Shown here one piece after another: positions 22,777 through 33,365 of a DNA stretch of 64,000 bases. The stretch spans positions 1 to 64,000 of the forward strand of contig NZ_BCUS01000010.1 of NCBI RefSeq assembly GCF_001591345.1. Direction: 5' to 3'. Every line of letters begins with the position of its first letter. Positions within the stretch are counted from its first letter, which is position 1. Source of the DNA: Variovorax boronicumulans NBRC 103145 (lineage in GTDB: Bacteria > Pseudomonadota > Gammaproteobacteria > Burkholderiales > Burkholderiaceae_C). Both the position numbers and the translations under genes were made by a program. The notes under the pieces were generated by a model. The model was not told where the DNA came from. It searched no databases and saw only the letters and a program-made list of their open reading frames with translations.

Positions 22777-25373
22777 AGTGCCTCCATCAGGTCGGTCTCG
22801 ATGGCCAGCTGCGTCTTCTGGCCTTGCAGTTCCGGCCCGCTGATCAGGAACGTGTCTTCTACCCGTTCGCCCAAGGTCGTCACCTTCGCCAGTTGCAGGT
22901 TGAGGTGATGCCGCGCGAGCACGCGCGCCACCGAATACAACAGGCCTGCACGGTCGCTGGCCGAGATGCTGAGCAGCCAGCGCTGCGCCTTGTCGTCGGG
23001 CACGAGGCTGATGCGTGGCTTGATCGGAAAGCTGCGCACCCGGCGTGACACGCGCCCCATGCTCGGCGCGGGCAGCGCACCGGCCTCGGTGAGCGTTTGC
23101 GCGAGGCCCGTTTCGACCATGCTGATCAGGTCGCGGTAGTGGTCGGGCTGGAAAGTCGTCACCACCTGGAAGGTGTCGAGCGCATAGCCGTTGCTCGTGG
23201 TGTGGACCTTGGCGTCCAGGATGCTGAACGAGGCCTGGTCGAAATAGCCGCAGATGCGCGCGAACAGATCGGACTGGTCGGGCGTGTAGACCACCACCTG
23301 CAGCCCTTCGCCCACCGGCGACAGGTGCGCGCGCACGATGGGCAGGGCCTTCGGATCGATGGGCACGTTCTTCGGTGGCACGAAGCGCGACAGCTGCTTG
23401 GCGTGCCAGGCGATCTCGGTGGCGTCGTGGCGCATGAAGTAGCCCACGTCGAGCGTGTCCCACAGCGCCTTGTGCGCCTCGAAGCGCTGGGCGTGCAGGG
23501 CCAGCTGCACCAGCGCTTCGCGCTTGCGGGCCTCGACCTCGGCGTCCGGGTCAGGCATGCGACCGCCCAGGGCGCGCAGGGTGAAGCGATACAGGTCCTC
23601 GAGCAGCTTGCCCTTCCAGGCATTCCACACGCGCGGCGAGGTGCCGCGGATGTCGGCCACCGTCAGCAGGTACAGCGCCGTGAGGTAGCGCTCGTTGCCC
23701 ACGCGCTTGGCAAAAGCGCCGATGACCTCGGGGTCGCCCAGGTCCTGCTTTTGTGCGACCTGGCTCATCACCAGGTGCTCGGCCACGAGGAATTCGATGA
23801 GCTTGGCGTCTTCACGCGCGATGCCGTGCTGCTTGCAGAAGCGCTGCACGTCGCGCGCGCCGAGCGTGGAGTGGTCGCCGCCGCGGCCCTTGGCGATGTC
23901 GTGGAAGAGGGCGGCGACGTAAAGAATCCAGGGCTTGTCCCAGCCGGCCGCGAGCTGCGAGCAGCCCGGGTACTCGTGCGCATGCTCGGCGATGAAGAAG
24001 CGGCGCACGTTGCGCAGCACCATCAGGATGTGCTGGTCGACCGTGTACACGTGGAACAGGTCGTGCTGCATTTGCCCCACGATGCTGCGGAACACGCGCA
24101 GGTAGCGTCCCAGCACCGAGGTCTGGTTCATGAGCCGGAAGGCATGCGTGATGCCGTAGGGCTGCTGCAGGATCCGCATGAAGGTCACGTGGTTGACCGG
24201 GTCGTTGCGGAACTTGCTGTCCATGACATGGCGCGCGTTGTACAGCGCACGCAGCGTGCGCGCCGACAGGCCCTTCACGCCGATGGTCTTCTGGTACAGC
24301 AGGAAGGTCTCGAGCACCGCATGCGGCTCGCGCTCGTACAGGTCGTCGCTGGCGATCTCGATCAGGCCGGCGCGCTCGTAGAAGCGCTCGTTGATCGTCG
24401 TGGGCTGCTCGTCGATGGGCTGCAGCCGCTCGGAAATATTGAGCAGCAGGATCTGGTTGAGCTGCGACACCGCCTTGGCCGCCCAGTAGTAGCGGCGCAT
24501 CAGCGCCTCGCTCGACTTGCGCTGCGACTCGCTCTCGTAGCCGAAGCTCGCGGCCACGGCGGTCTGCAGGTCGAACACCAGCCGGTCTTCGCGCCGGTTG
24601 GCGATCACGTGCAGGCGGGCGCGGATGAGCGAGAGCAGGGCCTCGTTGCGCTTGATCTGCTGCGCCTCGAAGGGCGTGGCCAGGCCGTTCTTGGCCAGGT
24701 CGTCCCAGCGGCTGCCGAAGCCGGCGGCCTTGCTCATCCAGAGGATGGTCTGCAGGTCGCGCAGGCCGCCCGGCGATTCCTTGCAGTTGGGTTCGAGCGC
24801 GTAGGGCGTGTTGTCGAACTTCTGGTGGCGGTGCCGCATTTCCTGCGACTTGGCCACGAAGAAGGCCTGCGGGTCGATGGCCTGGGTGAAGCGGCGGCGA
24901 AAGGCCGCGAAGAGCTTCTTGTCGCCCGTGATCAGGCGCGATTCGAGCAGCGAGGTCTGGACCGTGATGTCCTTGGCGGCCTCGTCCAGGCACTCCTCGA
25001 GCGTGCGCACGCTGGAGCCGATCTCGAGGCCGGCGTCCCAGCACTGGCCGATGAAGGCCTCGATGCGGGCCGGCTCGACGCCGCTGTCCTGGCCCTCGGG
25101 CGGCAGCAGCAGCAGCACGTCGACGTCGGAGTACGGGAACAGCTCGCCGCGCCCGTAGCCGCCCACCGCGGCCAGCGCGAAGGCGTCGCCGAAGCCGGCT
25201 TCGTTCCACAGCGCAGTGAGCGTCTGGTCGGCCAGCGCCGAGAGCTGGCGCAGCACCGTGTGGACGCTGCGGGTGGGCGCGCGTGCGAAGCGCAGGGTGT
25301 CGAAAAGGGCGAGCTTTTTCGCGCGATAGGCTTCGCGCAGCGTCGCCACGTCGATCTTGGCTGCTTCGATCAC
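22764..25373 (-). CDS. glnD: Bifunctional uridylyltransferase/uridylyl-removing enzyme GlnD
   Basis: An 869-residue protein with the nucleotidyltransferase motif [17 protein letters not shown] (71-87), a central helical region, an HD domain with [15 protein letters not shown] near 490, and two C-terminal ACT domains (about 690-770 and 800-869). GlnD senses glutamine and uridylylates or deuridylylates PII proteins, setting nitrogen regulation. It follows map after 22 bases, a conserved betaproteobacterial order. Confidence 0.96.
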   Translation of the reverse strand: MIEAAKIDVATLREAYRAKKLALFDTLRFARAPTRSVHTVLRQLSALADQTLTALWNEAGFGDAFALAAVGGYGRGELFPYSDVDVLLLLPPEGQDSGVEPARIEAFIGQCWDAGLEIGSSVRTLEECLDEAAKDITVQTSLLESRLITGDKKLFAAFRRRFTQAIDPQAFFVAKSQEMRHRHQKFDNTPYALEPNCKESPGGLRDLQTILWMSKAAGFGSRWDDLAKNGLATPFEAQQIKRNEALLSLIRARLHVIANRREDRLVFDLQTAVAASFGYESESQRKSSEALMRRYYWAAKAVSQLNQILLLNISERLQPIDEQPTTINERFYERAGLIEIASDDLYEREPHAVLETFLLYQKTIGVKGLSARTLRALYNARHVMDSKFRNDPVNHVTFMRILQQPYGITHAFRLMNQTSVLGRYLRVFRSIVGQMQHDLFHVYTVDQHILMVLRNVRRFFIAEHAHEYPGCSQLAAGWDKPWILYVAALFHDIAKGRGGDHSTLGARDVQRFCKQHGIAREDAKLIEFLVAEHLVMSQVAQKQDLGDPEVIGAFAKRVGNERYLTALYLLTVADIRGTSPRVWNAWKGKLLEDLYRFTLRALGGRMPDPDAEVEARKREALVQLALHAQRFEAHKALWDTLDVGYFMRHDATEIAWHAKQLSRFVPPKNVPIDPKALPIVRAHLSPVGEGLQVVVYTPDQSDLFARICGYFDQASFSILDAKVHTTSNGYALDTFQVVTTFQPDHYRDLISMVETGLAQTLTEAGALPAPSMGRVSRRVRSFPIKPRISLVPDDKAQRWLLSISASDRAGLLYSVARVLARHHLNLQLAKVTTLGERVEDTFLISGPELQGQKTQLAIETDLMEALASQ

Positions 25374-25395
25374 GGCGGGGGCGCGCTGGGGCGCG

Positions 25396-26220
25396 TCAGG
25401 TTTTGGTGGAGGTGACGAAGGCCGGCAGCGGCGGGCTGCCTTCGGAGAGCGTCAGCACCTCGTAGCCGGTCTCGGTGACGAGCACCGTGTGCTCCCACTG
25501 GGCCGACAGCGAGTGGTCGCGCGTGACGATGGTCCAGCCGTCGTACTGGCCGCCCTTGAAGTCTTCCTTCACGTCGCGCTTGCCGGCGTTGATCATCGGC
25601 TCGATGGTGAAGATCATGCCGGGCTTGAGCTCTTCCATGGTGCCCGGGCGGCCGTAGTGCAGCACCTGGGGCTCTTCGTGGAAGCGCTGGCCCACGCCGT
25701 GGCCGCAGAACTCGCGCACGATCGAGAAGCCCTGGCCCTCGGCGAACTTCTGGATCGCATGGCCCACATCGCCCAGGTGTGCGCCGGGGCGCACCTGCAG
25801 GATGCCGTGCCACATGGCTTCGAAGGTGACGTTGCACAGGCGCTTGGCGGCGATGGAGGCGTCGCCGATCACGAACATGCGGCTGTTGTCGCCGAACCAG
25901 CCGTCCTTGATGACGGTGACGTCGACGTTCATGATGTCGCCCTTCTTCAGGGGCTTGTCATTGGGGATGCCGTGGCACACCACGTGGTTCACCGAGGTGC
26001 ACAGCGACTTCGGGAACGGCACGCTGCTGGCGCCCATGTAGCCCACCGTGGCCGAGGTGGTGCCCTGCTTGACCATGTACTCGGCGGCCAGCCGGTCCAC
26101 GTCGTTGGTCGTGATGCCGGGCTTGATGAAGGGCGTGAGGTAGTCCAGCACCTCGGACCCGAGGCGGCAGGCGACCCGCATGGCTTCGATGCCTGCGGCG
26201 TCTTTGTAGGTAATGCTCAT
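25396..26220 (-). CDS. map: Methionine aminopeptidase type I
   Basis: A 274-residue protein with the metal ligands of the pita-bread fold: Asp in [10 protein letters not shown] and DNSRMF, His in [12 protein letters not shown], Glu in IFTIEPMI and Glu in [10 protein letters not shown]. It removes N-terminal Met from nascent proteins. The ATG at 26220 (MSITYKD) is preferred to an in-frame start eight codons upstream. Divergent from purL. Confidence 0.95.
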   Translation of the reverse strand: MSITYKDAAGIEAMRVACRLGSEVLDYLTPFIKPGITTNDVDRLAAEYMVKQGTTSATVGYMGASSVPFPKSLCTSVNHVVCHGIPNDKPLKKGDIMNVDVTVIKDGWFGDNSRMFVIGDASIAAKRLCNVTFEAMWHGILQVRPGAHLGDVGHAIQKFAEGQGFSIVREFCGHGVGQRFHEEPQVLHYGRPGTMEELKPGMIFTIEPMINAGKRDVKEDFKGGQYDGWTIVTRDHSLSAQWEHTVLVTETGYEVLTLSEGSPPLPAFVTSTKT

Positions 26221-26337
26221 GCCCCGAATTATCCCATTCGGCAAGCTAAAATTCCGGGTTAACGCGGATGACCCCAGTCAGCGGCCATCCGCCTCGATTC
26301 CTTGATTTCCAACGCGCCCCCCGAGGCCCCATCGACC

Positions 26338-29300
26338 GTGACGCAGCCCGCACCCCAAGCCCTTCCTGTCGTAACCATGTTCGAGGGCGGCAGCGCACTC
26401 AGCGACTTCCGTGCACGGCAGTTGCTGCCGAAGCTGCAGGCCATCGAGCCGCGCATCGAGGGCATTTCGGCCCGTTTCGTGCACCTGGTGGTCACCGATG
26501 CGTCGCTGGGCGACGCCGACCGCGAGCGCTTTGCCGCGCTCCTGACCTACGGCGAGCCCTTCGAGGCCCCGGCCGCCAAGGCGAGCGCCTCGGTGGTCGT
26601 CACGCCCCGCCTGGGCACCGTGTCGCCCTGGGCCTCCAAGGCCACCGACATCGCCCACAACTGCGGCCTGGCGCTGCGCCGCGTCGAGCGCGTCACCCAG
26701 TACCACCTGAAACTCAAGGCGCCGCTGATCGGCAAGGCCCCCGTGCTCGAAGGCGACGCCCTGGCCGCCGTGGCCGGCCCGCTGCACGACCGCATGACCG
26801 AATCGGTGCTCGCCGCGGTCGAGCAGGCGGCCAGCCTATTCAGCGAATTGCCGGCCCAGCCGATGGCGCAGGTCGATGTGCAAACCGGTGGCCGTGCGGC
26901 CCTGGTGGCCGCCAACACCGGCTTCGGCTTGGCGCTGGCCGAGGACGAAATCGACTACCTCGTCGAAGCTTTCACCCGCCTGGGCCGCAACCCCAGCGAC
27001 GTCGAACTGATGATGTTCGCGCAGGCCAACAGCGAGCACTGCCGCCACAAGATCTTCAACGCCAATTTCACCATCGACGGCGTGGCCCAGCCGCAGAGCC
27101 TGTTCTCGATGATCCGCCACACCGAGAAGCAGAACCCGCAGCACACGGTGATCGCCTATGCGGACAACGCCTCGGTGATGGAAGGCGCGACCATCGAGCG
27201 TTTCATTCCGGCGAACGGCTCGCAGAGCTATCAAAAAGATAGCGCCCTGAGCCATGTGCTGATGAAAGTCGAGACGCACAACCACCCGACCGCCATTTCC
27301 CCGTTCCCCGGCGCCTCGACCGGCGCGGGCGGCGAGATCCGCGACGAAGGCGCCACGGGCCGCGGCTCCAAGCCCAAGGCGGGCCTGACCGGCTTCACCG
27401 TCTCCAAGCTCTGGCCGGAAGAGGGCCATTACGGCAAGCCCGAGCACATCGCCAGCCCGCTGCAGATCATGACCGAAGGCCCGCTGGGCGGCGCCGCGTT
27501 CAACAACGAATTCGGCCGTCCCAACCTGTTGGGCTACTTCCGCGAATACGAACAGGCCGTGACGAGCGACCTCGACACCGTGCAGCGCGGCTACCACAAG
27601 CCCATCATGATCGCGGGCGGCCTGGGCAGCATCGACGCCACGCAGACCAAGAAGATCCTGTTCCCGGCCGGTTCGCTGCTGATCCAGCTCGGCGGCCCCG
27701 GCATGCGCATCGGCATGGGCGGCAGCGCCGCCAGCTCGATGGCGACCGGCGCCAATGCGGCCGAGCTCGACTTCGACTCGGTGCAGCGCGGCAACCCCGA
27801 AATCGAACGCCGCGCGCAGGAGGTCATCAACCACTGCTGGCAGCAGGGCGCGGCCAACCCGATCCTGGCGATCCACGACGTGGGCGCCGGCGGCCTGAGC
27901 AATGCCTTCCCCGAACTGACCAACGACGCCGGCCGTGGCGCGCGCTTCGACCTGCGAGCGGTGCCGCTCGAAGAGTCGGGCATGGCGCCCAAGGAAATCT
28001 GGTGCAACGAAAGCCAGGAGCGCTACGTGCTGGCCATCGCGCCCGAATCGCTCGAACAGTTCAAGGCCTTCTGCGAGCGCGAGCGCTGCCCGTTCTCGGT
28101 GGTCGGCGTGGCGACCGAAGAACGCCAGCTGCTGGTGGCCGACGAAGGCGCGGCCGTGCAACCTGTCGACATGCCGATGGACGTGCTGCTGGGCAAGCCG
28201 CCCAAGATGCACCGCGACGTGAAGACCGTCGCCCGCAGCTTCAAGCCCCTCGACCTCACGGGCGTCGACCTGCAGAAGGCCGCCATCGACGTGCTCGCAC
28301 ACCCGACCGTGGCCTCCAAGCGCTTCCTCATCACCATTGGCGACCGCAGCGTGGGCGGCCTGACGCATCGCGACCAGATGGTCGGCCCGTGGCAGGTGCC
28401 CGTGGCCGATTGCGCCGTGACGCTGGCCGACTACAAGGGCTTTGCTGGCGAAGCGATGAGCATGGGCGAGCGCACGCCGCTGGCCGCGCTCGACGCGCCG
28501 GCCTCGGGCCGCATGGCCGTGGCCGAGGCCATCACCAACCTGCTGGCCGCGCCGATCGAACTCTCGCGCGTCAAGCTGTCCGCCAACTGGATGGCAGCCT
28601 GCGGCGAGCCCGGCGAAGACGCCGCGCTGTACGAAACCGTCAAGGCCGTGGGCCTGGAGCTGTGCCCGGCGCTGGGCGTGTCGATTCCGGTCGGCAAGGA
28701 TTCGCTGTCGATGCGCACGCAGTGGAAGGACAACGGCGAAGCCAAGAAGGTCACGTCGCCGGTCAGCCTGATCGTCACCGCCTTCGCCTCGCTGGCCGAC
28801 GTGCGCGGGACGCTCACGCCGCAGCTCGACGCCACCGAAGACGACACCACGCTGGTGCTTATCGACCTCGGCCGTGGCCAGCACCGCATGGCCGGCAGCA
28901 TCCTGTCGCAGACGCTGAATCAGAGCGGCGATACCGTGCCCGACCTCGACGACCCGGCGCAACTCGTCGCGCTGGTCAACGCCGTGAACGCGCTGCGCGC
29001 CGACGGCAAGATCCTCGCGATGCACGACCGCAGCGACGGCGGCCTGTTCGCCACCGCCTGCGAAATGGCCTTTGCCGGCCATGTCGGCGTGGCGCTGAAC
29101 GTCGACATGCTGGTCACCGAAGGCGACGGCATTTCGGACAGCCGCATGGAAACCGGCGACGCCAAGAACTGGGCGCAGCAGGTCAGCGCGCGCCGCGAAG
29201 AGCTCACGCTCAAGGCGCTGTTCAACGAAGAGCTGGGCATGGTGCTGCAGGTGCGCACGGCCGAGCGCAACGACGTCATGCAGGTGCTGCGCGCCCATGG

Positions 29301-30345
29301 CCTGAGCACGCACAGCCACTTCGTCGGCAAGACGCGTCCCGCCAGCTCCACCATGGATGCGGGCAAGGGCAAGCTCGAAGTCTGGCGCGATGCCAAGTCG
29401 GTGTTCAGCGCCTCGCTGCACGACCTGCACCAGGTCTGGGATTCGGTCAGCTGGAAGATCGCCCGCGAGCGCGACAACCCGGCCTGCGCCGATGCCGAGC
29501 ACGCCGCCGCCGGCGTGCCGAACGACCCGGGCATGCATGTGTTCCTTCCGAACGCGCCGGTGGCACCGGCCATCCTGCAGTCGCGCCCCAAGGTCGCGAT
29601 CCTGCGCGAGCAGGGCGTCAACTCGCACGTCGAGATGGCCTATGCCTTCACCGAGGCCGGCTTCGAGGCCTTCGACGTCCACATGACCGACCTGCAGACG
29701 GGCAGGGCGGACCTGGCCGCGTTCAAGGGCGTGGTCGCCTGCGGCGGCTTCAGCTACGGCGACACGCTGGGTGCCGGCATCGGCTGGGCGCGCAGCATCA
29801 CCTTCAACCCGAAGCTGGCCGAGCAGTTCAAGACCTTCTTCGGCCGCGCCGACACCTTCGGCCTGGGCGTGTGCAACGGCTGCCAGATGTTTGCCGAGCT
29901 GGCCGACATCATCCCGGGCGCCGAGGCCTGGCCGCGCTTCACCACCAACCAGAGCGAGCGTTTCGAGGCGCGCCTGTCGATGGTCGAGGTGCTCGAGTCG
30001 CCGAGCATCTTCTTCGCGGGCATGGCCGGCAGCCGCCTGCCGATCGCGGTGGCGCACGGCGAGGGCTACGCCAACTTCAAGCACCGTGGCGACGCGGCCA
30101 AGGCCATCGGCGCGATGCGCTTCGTGGACAACCACGGCCAGCCGACCGAGCAGTACCCGTTCAACCCGAACGGCAGCGCCGGCGGTCTGACCTCGGTCAC
30201 CACGCCGGACGGCCGCTTCACGGCCGTGATGCCGCACCCGGAGCGCGTGTTCCGCAACATCCAGATGAGCTGGACCTCGGGCGACAAGAGCGAACTGAGC
30301 CCGTGGATGCAGATCTGGCGCAACGCGCGCAAGTGGGTGGGTTGA
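26338..30345 (+). CDS. purL: Phosphoribosylformylglycinamidine synthase (large single-chain PurL)
   Basis: About 1335 residues, matching the fused proteobacterial PurL (E. coli 1295). It has a PurS-like N-terminus ([16 protein letters not shown]), the tandem ATP-binding core ([17 protein letters not shown]) and a C-terminal glutaminase domain with nucleophile Cys in [12 protein letters not shown]. It makes FGAM from FGAR, glutamine and ATP in purine synthesis. The start is uncertain: the GTG at 26338 has GAGG about 11 bases ahead; ATG 26377 is closer to the family start but has no SD; TTG 26302 has none either. TAAAAT at 26247-26252 is a possible -10. A 17-bp palindrome lies inside the gene at 27227. 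Confidence 0.95.
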   Translation: MTQPAPQALPVVTMFEGGSALSDFRARQLLPKLQAIEPRIEGISARFVHLVVTDASLGDADRERFAALLTYGEPFEAPAAKASASVVVTPRLGTVSPWASKATDIAHNCGLALRRVERVTQYHLKLKAPLIGKAPVLEGDALAAVAGPLHDRMTESVLAAVEQAASLFSELPAQPMAQVDVQTGGRAALVAANTGFGLALAEDEIDYLVEAFTRLGRNPSDVELMMFAQANSEHCRHKIFNANFTIDGVAQPQSLFSMIRHTEKQNPQHTVIAYADNASVMEGATIERFIPANGSQSYQKDSALSHVLMKVETHNHPTAISPFPGASTGAGGEIRDEGATGRGSKPKAGLTGFTVSKLWPEEGHYGKPEHIASPLQIMTEGPLGGAAFNNEFGRPNLLGYFREYEQAVTSDLDTVQRGYHKPIMIAGGLGSIDATQTKKILFPAGSLLIQLGGPGMRIGMGGSAASSMATGANAAELDFDSVQRGNPEIERRAQEVINHCWQQGAANPILAIHDVGAGGLSNAFPELTNDAGRGARFDLRAVPLEESGMAPKEIWCNESQERYVLAIAPESLEQFKAFCERERCPFSVVGVATEERQLLVADEGAAVQPVDMPMDVLLGKPPKMHRDVKTVARSFKPLDLTGVDLQKAAIDVLAHPTVASKRFLITIGDRSVGGLTHRDQMVGPWQVPVADCAVTLADYKGFAGEAMSMGERTPLAALDAPASGRMAVAEAITNLLAAPIELSRVKLSANWMAACGEPGEDAALYETVKAVGLELCPALGVSIPVGKDSLSMRTQWKDNGEAKKVTSPVSLIVTAFASLADVRGTLTPQLDATEDDTTLVLIDLGRGQHRMAGSILSQTLNQSGDTVPDLDDPAQLVALVNAVNALRADGKILAMHDRSDGGLFATACEMAFAGHVGVALNVDMLVTEGDGISDSRMETGDAKNWAQQVSARREELTLKALFNEELGMVLQVRTAERNDVMQVLRAHGLSTHSHFVGKTRPASSTMDAGKGKLEVWRDAKSVFSASLHDLHQVWDSVSWKIARERDNPACADAEHAAAGVPNDPGMHVFLPNAPVAPAILQSRPKVAILREQGVNSHVEMAYAFTEAGFEAFDVHMTDLQTGRADLAAFKGVVACGGFSYGDTLGAGIGWARSITFNPKLAEQFKTFFGRADTFGLGVCNGCQMFAELADIIPGAEAWPRFTTNQSERFEARLSMVEVLESPSIFFAGMAGSRLPIAVAHGEGYANFKHRGDAAKAIGAMRFVDNHGQPTEQYPFNPNGSAGGLTSVTTPDGRFTAVMPHPERVFRNIQMSWTSGDKSELSPWMQIWRNARKWVG
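27227..27243. repeat. Perfect palindrome GCTATC-A5-GATAGC inside purL
   Basis: Six-base arms (27227-27232 and 27238-27243) flank five A. It encodes SYQKDSA in a variable loop just before the conserved [12 protein letters not shown] segment, so it does not disrupt the protein. It closely resembles the element in ligA at 13024. Confidence 0.6.
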
Positions 30346-30389
30346 TCGGGCGACGTCGGGCCGCGCAGGCGACCTGACGACGGCCAACG

Positions 30390-30427
30390 AAAAATGCCCT
30401 CCAGGCTCGGGTCTGGAGGGCATTTTT
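30390..30427. terminator. Bidirectional intrinsic terminator, purL / gntR
   Basis: A perfect 15-bp stem AAAAATGCCCTCCAG / CTGGAGGGCATTTTT with an 8-base loop, giving a T-run in both directions. It separates the convergent purL and gntR genes. Confidence 0.92.
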
Positions 30428-30459
30428 CATGGGGGTCGATGCGCCTGAGGCGCCAGCAA

Positions 30460-31143
30460 TCAGCGCTGGCTGTTCAGCATCGACGCCTTGAACGACAGCA
30501 CATGCGTCTTCGCCGCTTCGGCCGCTGCGTCGGCGTCGTGCCGCTGCAGCGTGGCGACGATGGTGCGGTGCTCTTCGATCACCTCGGCCAGATGCCCCTC
30601 GGCGGCCAGTGAGATCGCCCAGAAGCGCTGCGAGCGCGCGTGCAGCACGCTCAGGATGTCCTGCAGCATCGCGTTGCGCGCCGCCGCCGCGATCTTTTCG
30701 TGGAAGAGGCGGTCCAGGTTCATCACCGACATCGCATCGCGCCGCTGCGCAGCCGCTTCGAACTGCTCGGCGATGGCCTGCAGCTCGGCCAGTTCGGTTT
30801 CCGTGATGGCCGCCGCGGCTAGGCGCATGCACAGCACCTCGTTCACCAGCCGGACCTCGATGAGTTCCAGCGCGTCGTTGATCGACAGTGGCGAAGCCAT
30901 AGCGCCCTTGCGCGGAATGATGCGGACCAGGCCCTCGGCCGACAGGCGGTGCAGCGCCTGGTTCACCGGCGTGCGGCCCACGCCCAGCCGCTCCATCACC
31001 TGGGCGGTGTTGAGGTACTCCCCGGGCTTGTAGGCCAGGGTCACCAGGGCTTCCTTCAGGCGCAGGTAGGCGGTTTCGTTGAGGGAGATGGCTGCTTCGG
31101 GCCGCCGGACGGGGGCTTTGCGGGCGGGCGTGGCTGCGTTCAT
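30460..31143 (-). CDS. GntR-family regulator with FCD domain
   Basis: A 227-residue protein with an N-terminal winged helix (VMERLGVGRTPVNQALHRLSAEGLV) and a C-terminal all-helical FCD domain (FHEKIAAAARNAML, EHRTIVATL; conserved His residues likely bind metal and ligand). FadR-subgroup regulators usually repress an adjacent catabolic operon and release DNA on binding a carboxylic acid. It is divergent from the DUF2848-amidase-TctC genes across a 123-bp promoter with repeated palindromes, so it probably controls both directions. Confidence 0.9.
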   Translation of the reverse strand: MNAATPARKAPVRRPEAAISLNETAYLRLKEALVTLAYKPGEYLNTAQVMERLGVGRTPVNQALHRLSAEGLVRIIPRKGAMASPLSINDALELIEVRLVNEVLCMRLAAAAITETELAELQAIAEQFEAAAQRRDAMSVMNLDRLFHEKIAAAARNAMLQDILSVLHARSQRFWAISLAAEGHLAEVIEEHRTIVATLQRHDADAAAEAAKTHVLSFKASMLNSQR

Positions 31144-31196
31144 CGGGGCGGGAGGGTCATGGTGGAGTTCCCCGATGGTACCTGCGGGAAATCCCT

Positions 31197-31252
31197 TTGA
31201 AGTTTCTGTGGACTCACTGTAATATCGTTGTGAAATTTCACTGAAACTTCAA
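31197..31252 (+). promoter_or_regulatory. Shared gntR / DUF2848 promoter with three phased operator-like sites
   Basis: Three copies of a TGAAATTTCA-like decamer start at 31198 (two mismatches), 31231 (perfect, extended to GTGAAATTTCAC) and 31242 (one mismatch). Start-to-start distances are 33 and 11 bp, whole helical turns. The outer arms TTGAAGTTTC and GAAACTTCAA also form a 10-bp inverted repeat. A forward promoter TTGAAG-N17-TAATAT (31197-31225) overlaps the first site, and the second lies at the expected transcription start. This fits repression by the divergent GntR protein. Confidence 0.65.
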
Positions 31253-31266
31253 TCGAGCTGCCACCC

Positions 31267-31953
31267 ATGAAACTGTCTTTCGAACTTCCCGAGGGAAGTG
31301 CCCCGTCAACGCTGAGCTTCGAAGCCCGGCACCTCGTGATTGCCGGCTGGACCGGGCGCGACACCGCCGCCATCGAGCACCACATCGAGGAACTCGCCGA
31401 GCTGGGCGTGCCCGCGCCCAGCACCGTGCCGCTGTTCTACCGGGTGGCCACCCAGCAGCTGAGCCAGGCCGACGTCGTGCAGGTGGTGGGGGCCGACACC
31501 TCGGGCGAGGTCGAGCCACTGCTGTTCCTGCACGGGGGCGAGTTCTTCGTCTCGATCGGCTCGGACCACACCGACCGCGCGCTGGAAGCGCACAGCGTGG
31601 CGCTGTCCAAGCAGATCTGCGTGAAACCCGTGGCGCGCAGCGCCTGGCGGCTGGCCGACGTGCAGGAGCGCTGGGACACGCTGGTGCTGCGCTCGTGGAT
31701 CGAGGAGGGCGGTGAATGGCGCCTCTACCAGGAAGGCACGCTGGCCGCGCTGCGCCCGCCGGCCGACCTGCTGGCGCGCTGCGCCGCAGCCGACGGCGAA
31801 CCGGCCGACGGTTTCGCGATGACCTGCGGCACGGTCGGCGCCATCGGCGGCATCCGCCCGGCCGCGCGCTTTCGCATGGAACTGGTGGACGAGCACACCG
31901 GCCGCCGCATTACGCACGAGTACCGCGCGGTCTCGCTGCCGATCGTCGCCTGA
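31267..31953 (+). CDS. DUF2848 family protein
   Basis: A 228-residue soluble protein whose features (AGWTGRDTAAIEHHIEELAELGVP, VPLFYRV, GSDHTDRALEAH, TCGTVGAIGG near the C-terminus) fit DUF2848, a family often encoded beside amidases and transport genes in Burkholderiales. The fold has been likened to fumarylacetoacetate hydrolases, but no reaction is established. It is the first gene of the GntR-controlled unit, 16 bases before the amidase. Confidence 0.75.
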   Translation: MKLSFELPEGSAPSTLSFEARHLVIAGWTGRDTAAIEHHIEELAELGVPAPSTVPLFYRVATQQLSQADVVQVVGADTSGEVEPLLFLHGGEFFVSIGSDHTDRALEAHSVALSKQICVKPVARSAWRLADVQERWDTLVLRSWIEEGGEWRLYQEGTLAALRPPADLLARCAAADGEPADGFAMTCGTVGAIGGIRPAARFRMELVDEHTGRRITHEYRAVSLPIVA

Positions 31954-31969
31954 CGCACGAGGACCGCAC

Positions 31970-33328
31970 ATGCCCGCCGCGATCTCCCTCGAAGCCGCCC
32001 GCGCCGACCTGGCCGCAGGCCGCACCACTTCCGCCGCGCTGACCGCCTCGGCGCTGCAACGCATCGCCGATCCCGCCGGCGAAGGCACGCGCACCTTCAC
32101 GCGCATGCTGGCGGACCGCGCCCAGCACCTGGCGCGCGCCTCCGACAGCCTGCGCCAAGCCGGCGTCGTGCGCTCGCCGCTCGAAGGCCTGTCGGTCTCG
32201 GTCAAGGACCTGTTCGACGTGGCCGGCGAAACGACGACCGCCGGCTCCGTCGTGCTGCGCGATGCACCGCCCGCCGCGCACGACGCCGAGGCCGTGCGGC
32301 GCCTGCTGGCGGCCGGCGCGGTGCTGGTCGGCAAGACCAACATGACCGAGTTCGCGTACTCCGGCCTCGGCCTCAACCCGCACTACGGGACACCGGCCAA
32401 TCCGTGGCAGCGCAGCGAGCGGCGCATTCCCGGCGGCTCGTCCTCGGGTGCGGCGGTTGCGGTCGCCGACGGCATGTGCGTCGCGAGCGTCGGCAGCGAC
32501 ACGGGCGGCTCGGCGCGCATTCCGGCGGCGCTGTGCGGCATCACCGGTTTCAAGCCGACGGCGCGCCGCATGCCCGGCACCGGGCTCGTGCCGCTGTCGC
32601 ACAGCCTCGATGCGGTCGGTGTGATGGCGCTCGACGTGGCCGGCTGCGCGGCGATGGATGCGGTGCTGTCCGGCGTGTCCGAGGCGCCCCGTGCGCAGCA
32701 CCTGCGCCAGGCCCGCTTCGCGGTGCCGACCACCTTGGTGCAGGACGGCATGGACGCGCACGTCGCCGCCACGTTCCAACGCGCGCTGCAGCGTCTCTCG
32801 GCCGCCGGCGCGCAGCTGGTCGAGCTGGCGGTGCCCGAGTTCGACGAGCTCGCGGCCATCAATGCCGCAGGCGGCTTCAGCGCCGCCGAGTCATGGGCGT
32901 GGCACGCCGAACTGATCGAGCGCAGCGGCAGCGGCTACGACCCGCGCGTGCTCAGCCGCATCCTGCGCGGCAAGGGCTTCACGGCGCGCGCCTACCTCGC
33001 ACTGCAGGCGCAGCGGGCCGACTGGCAACTTCGCGTGGCCGCGCGCCTGGGCGAGTTCGATGGCTGGCTCATGCCGACCGTGCCGCTGGTGGCGCCGCGC
33101 ATCGAGGCGCTCGAAGCCGACGAGGCGCAGTACGTCGCCGTCAACGCCGCGATGCTGCGCAACCCCTCCATCGTCAACTTCATGGACGGCTGCGCCATCT
33201 CCTTGCCCTGCCACGCGGCCGGCGAAGCGCCCGTGGGCCTGAGCCTTGCTGGCCTGCCGATGCGCGACGCCGCGCTGCTCGCGTGGGCCGCCGACATCGA
33301 ACGCACCCTGCGCGCCACCGCCGATTGA
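31970..33328 (+). CDS. Amidase signature family hydrolase
   Basis: A 452-residue protein with the amidase Ser-Ser-Lys triad: Lys79 in SVSVKDLFDV, the cis-Ser in PGGSSSGAAVAV (155-160) and nucleophile Ser181 in GSDTGGSARIPA. It hydrolyses a carboxamide to acid and ammonia. Lying between the DUF2848 protein and a TctC-type binding protein under a GntR regulator, it probably serves catabolism of an imported amide. No GatB or GatC lies nearby, so it is not the amidotransferase subunit. Confidence 0.88.
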   Translation: MPAAISLEAARADLAAGRTTSAALTASALQRIADPAGEGTRTFTRMLADRAQHLARASDSLRQAGVVRSPLEGLSVSVKDLFDVAGETTTAGSVVLRDAPPAAHDAEAVRRLLAAGAVLVGKTNMTEFAYSGLGLNPHYGTPANPWQRSERRIPGGSSSGAAVAVADGMCVASVGSDTGGSARIPAALCGITGFKPTARRMPGTGLVPLSHSLDAVGVMALDVAGCAAMDAVLSGVSEAPRAQHLRQARFAVPTTLVQDGMDAHVAATFQRALQRLSAAGAQLVELAVPEFDELAAINAAGGFSAAESWAWHAELIERSGSGYDPRVLSRILRGKGFTARAYLALQAQRADWQLRVAARLGEFDGWLMPTVPLVAPRIEALEADEAQYVAVNAAMLRNPSIVNFMDGCAISLPCHAAGEAPVGLSLAGLPMRDAALLAWAADIERTLRATAD

Positions 33329-33365
33329 CCCGTCTGCCCACCCTCAAGAAACTCCGGAGAACCTC

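Noticed and set aside
26302-26337. TTG start giving a longer purL
   Set aside because: No SD sequence, and the extra residues have no counterpart in the PurL family.
26836-30423. Long minus-strand open frame opposite purL
   Set aside because: It is antisense to a conserved enzyme, lacks any domain and crosses the purL/gntR terminator.
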